Shown here one piece after another: positions 50,825 to 51,393 of a stretch of DNA of 51,393 nt. The stretch spans positions 1 to 51,393 of the forward strand of contig NJDG01000003.1 in NCBI GenBank assembly GCA_002254885.1. The letters are read 5' to 3'. The first letter of the stretch is position 1, and every line of letters begins with the position of its first letter. Position numbers and translations under genes: made by a program. Origin of the DNA: Thermoplasmatales archaeon ex4572_165. Its GTDB lineage: Archaea; Thermoplasmatota; E2; DHVEG-1. The notes beneath the pieces were generated by a model. It saw nothing but the letters and a program-made list of their open reading frames with translations. It did not search any database and had not been told where the DNA came from.

Positions 50825-51393
50825 ATGAACATATATATTGAAGTAATCGGCTGCACTGCAAATCATAGTGATGCAAGTATTGCCCGGCATCAAATTGAAC
50901 AACATCCAAGTTTTTTTATCGTAGACAAAATTGATGATGCAGATATTATTCTTCTTTTCACCTGTACGGTTATTTCTGCTACTGAACAAAGGATGTTTTC
51001 AAAAATAGAACAATATGTAAAACAGCAAAAAAAAATTATTGTAACTGGATGTATGGCTAGTGTTCAATCCGAACAAATCAAAAAAATCAATGAAAACATT
51101 ATCTGTATACCACCTAGTAAAATCCATCTTCTATTATCATATCTAGATAATTCTGCAGAAACATCAGATCAATTCAAGAAATATCAAAGCAAAAAAAGAC
51201 ATTCATCAATTTTTGCACCTATATCAATATCTGAGGGCTGTGATTTTTCCTGTGCATATTGTATCACCACACTTGCAAGAGGGAAACTAACAAGTTACCC
51301 TAAAACTGTCATTAGAGCTAATATTGAAGATGCAATAATGCAAGGATGTAAAGAAATACAACTCACAGCACAAGATACAGCATCTTATGGAAG
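50825..51393 (+). CDS. tRNA t6A methylthiotransferase (MtaB/CDKAL1-type), cut by window edge
   Basis: The first 189 residues are visible. The N-terminal MTTase domain has its three cluster cysteines in EVIGCTANHSD, FTCTVISATEQ and VTGCMASVQ, and the radical SAM domain starts with EGCDFSCAYCITTLARGKL (CxxxCxxC). Archaeal members convert t6A37 of tRNA to ms2t6A. The TRAM domain lies beyond the window. The frame is open to the last base. Confidence 0.92.
   Translation, partial: MNIYIEVIGCTANHSDASIARHQIEQHPSFFIVDKIDDADIILLFTCTVISATEQRMFSKIEQYVKQQKKIIVTGCMASVQSEQIKKINENIICIPPSKIHLLLSYLDNSAETSDQFKKYQSKKRHSSIFAPISISEGCDFSCAYCITTLARGKLTSYPKTVIRANIEDAIMQGCKEIQLTAQDTASYG

Overview
The window is a 51 kb piece of an AT-rich archaeal chromosome. 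The evidence for an archaeon is consistent: the ribosomal proteins have archaeal/eukaryotic types and order (S4e, L32e, L19e, aIF1 and the RNase P protein Rnp1 inside the cluster), and there are archaeal versions of the CCA-adding enzyme, AlaRS, class I LysRS, RpoK, MBF1, deoxyhypusine synthase, type II methionine aminopeptidase and Sec61-beta. Archaeosine synthase ArcS, the helix-hairpin-helix extension of L32e and KaiC-like ATPases point to Euryarchaeota in the broad sense. A Thermoplasmatota-type lineage is my best guess but is an inference. There is no CRISPR array, insertion sequence, tRNA or complete rRNA.

Left third (1-16.7 kb): an unidentified structured RNA edge and decayed accessory sequence; ThiF/ThiS; a UbiA prenyltransferase; a run of RNA-processing genes (a ThpR-like phosphodiesterase that lacks its second HxT motif, CCA transferase, a RuvC/RNase H-fold protein, PurH, ArcS); two partly overlapping membrane/surface genes; a gamma-carbonic anhydrase; an IPMI/homoaconitase-type dehydratase pair; and a small group of a pilin-like protein, two KaiC-like ATPases, a 77-residue protein and an ICMT-like membrane methyltransferase.

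Middle (16.7-30.3 kb): an essentially uninterrupted S10/spc superoperon, L3 to L30, with most junctions overlapping or only a few bases apart. It is preceded by a TATA box and a roughly 180-base leader with a long perfect hairpin. Two proteins of the operon (S3 at its C terminus, L32e at its N terminus) carry helix-hairpin-helix modules on lysine-rich linkers, and L24 has a 100-residue charged tail. After L30 the usual L15-SecY-Adk genes are absent; a 67-residue orphan, RpoK and S2 follow.

Right part (30.3-51.4 kb): a membrane/surface group (TraB family, site-2 protease, secreted C45-type hydrolase, a calcium-repeat lipoprotein, an anchored beta-sandwich protein), MfnA-type decarboxylase with archaeal Hpt, MEMO next to deoxyhypusine synthase, a compact minus-strand operon (coiled-coil protein, MBF1, TsaC/Sua5, MAP II, creatininase family), AlaRS, Sec61-beta, a Sir2 pseudogene with three lesions, a GfcR-like HTH-phosphoribosyltransferase, class I LysRS and a truncated tRNA methylthiotransferase at the edge.

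Most of the content is information processing. The items most worth following are the operon leader RNA, the paired HhH ribosomal extensions, the pilin/KaiC group, the ThpR deletion and the Sir2 pseudogene.
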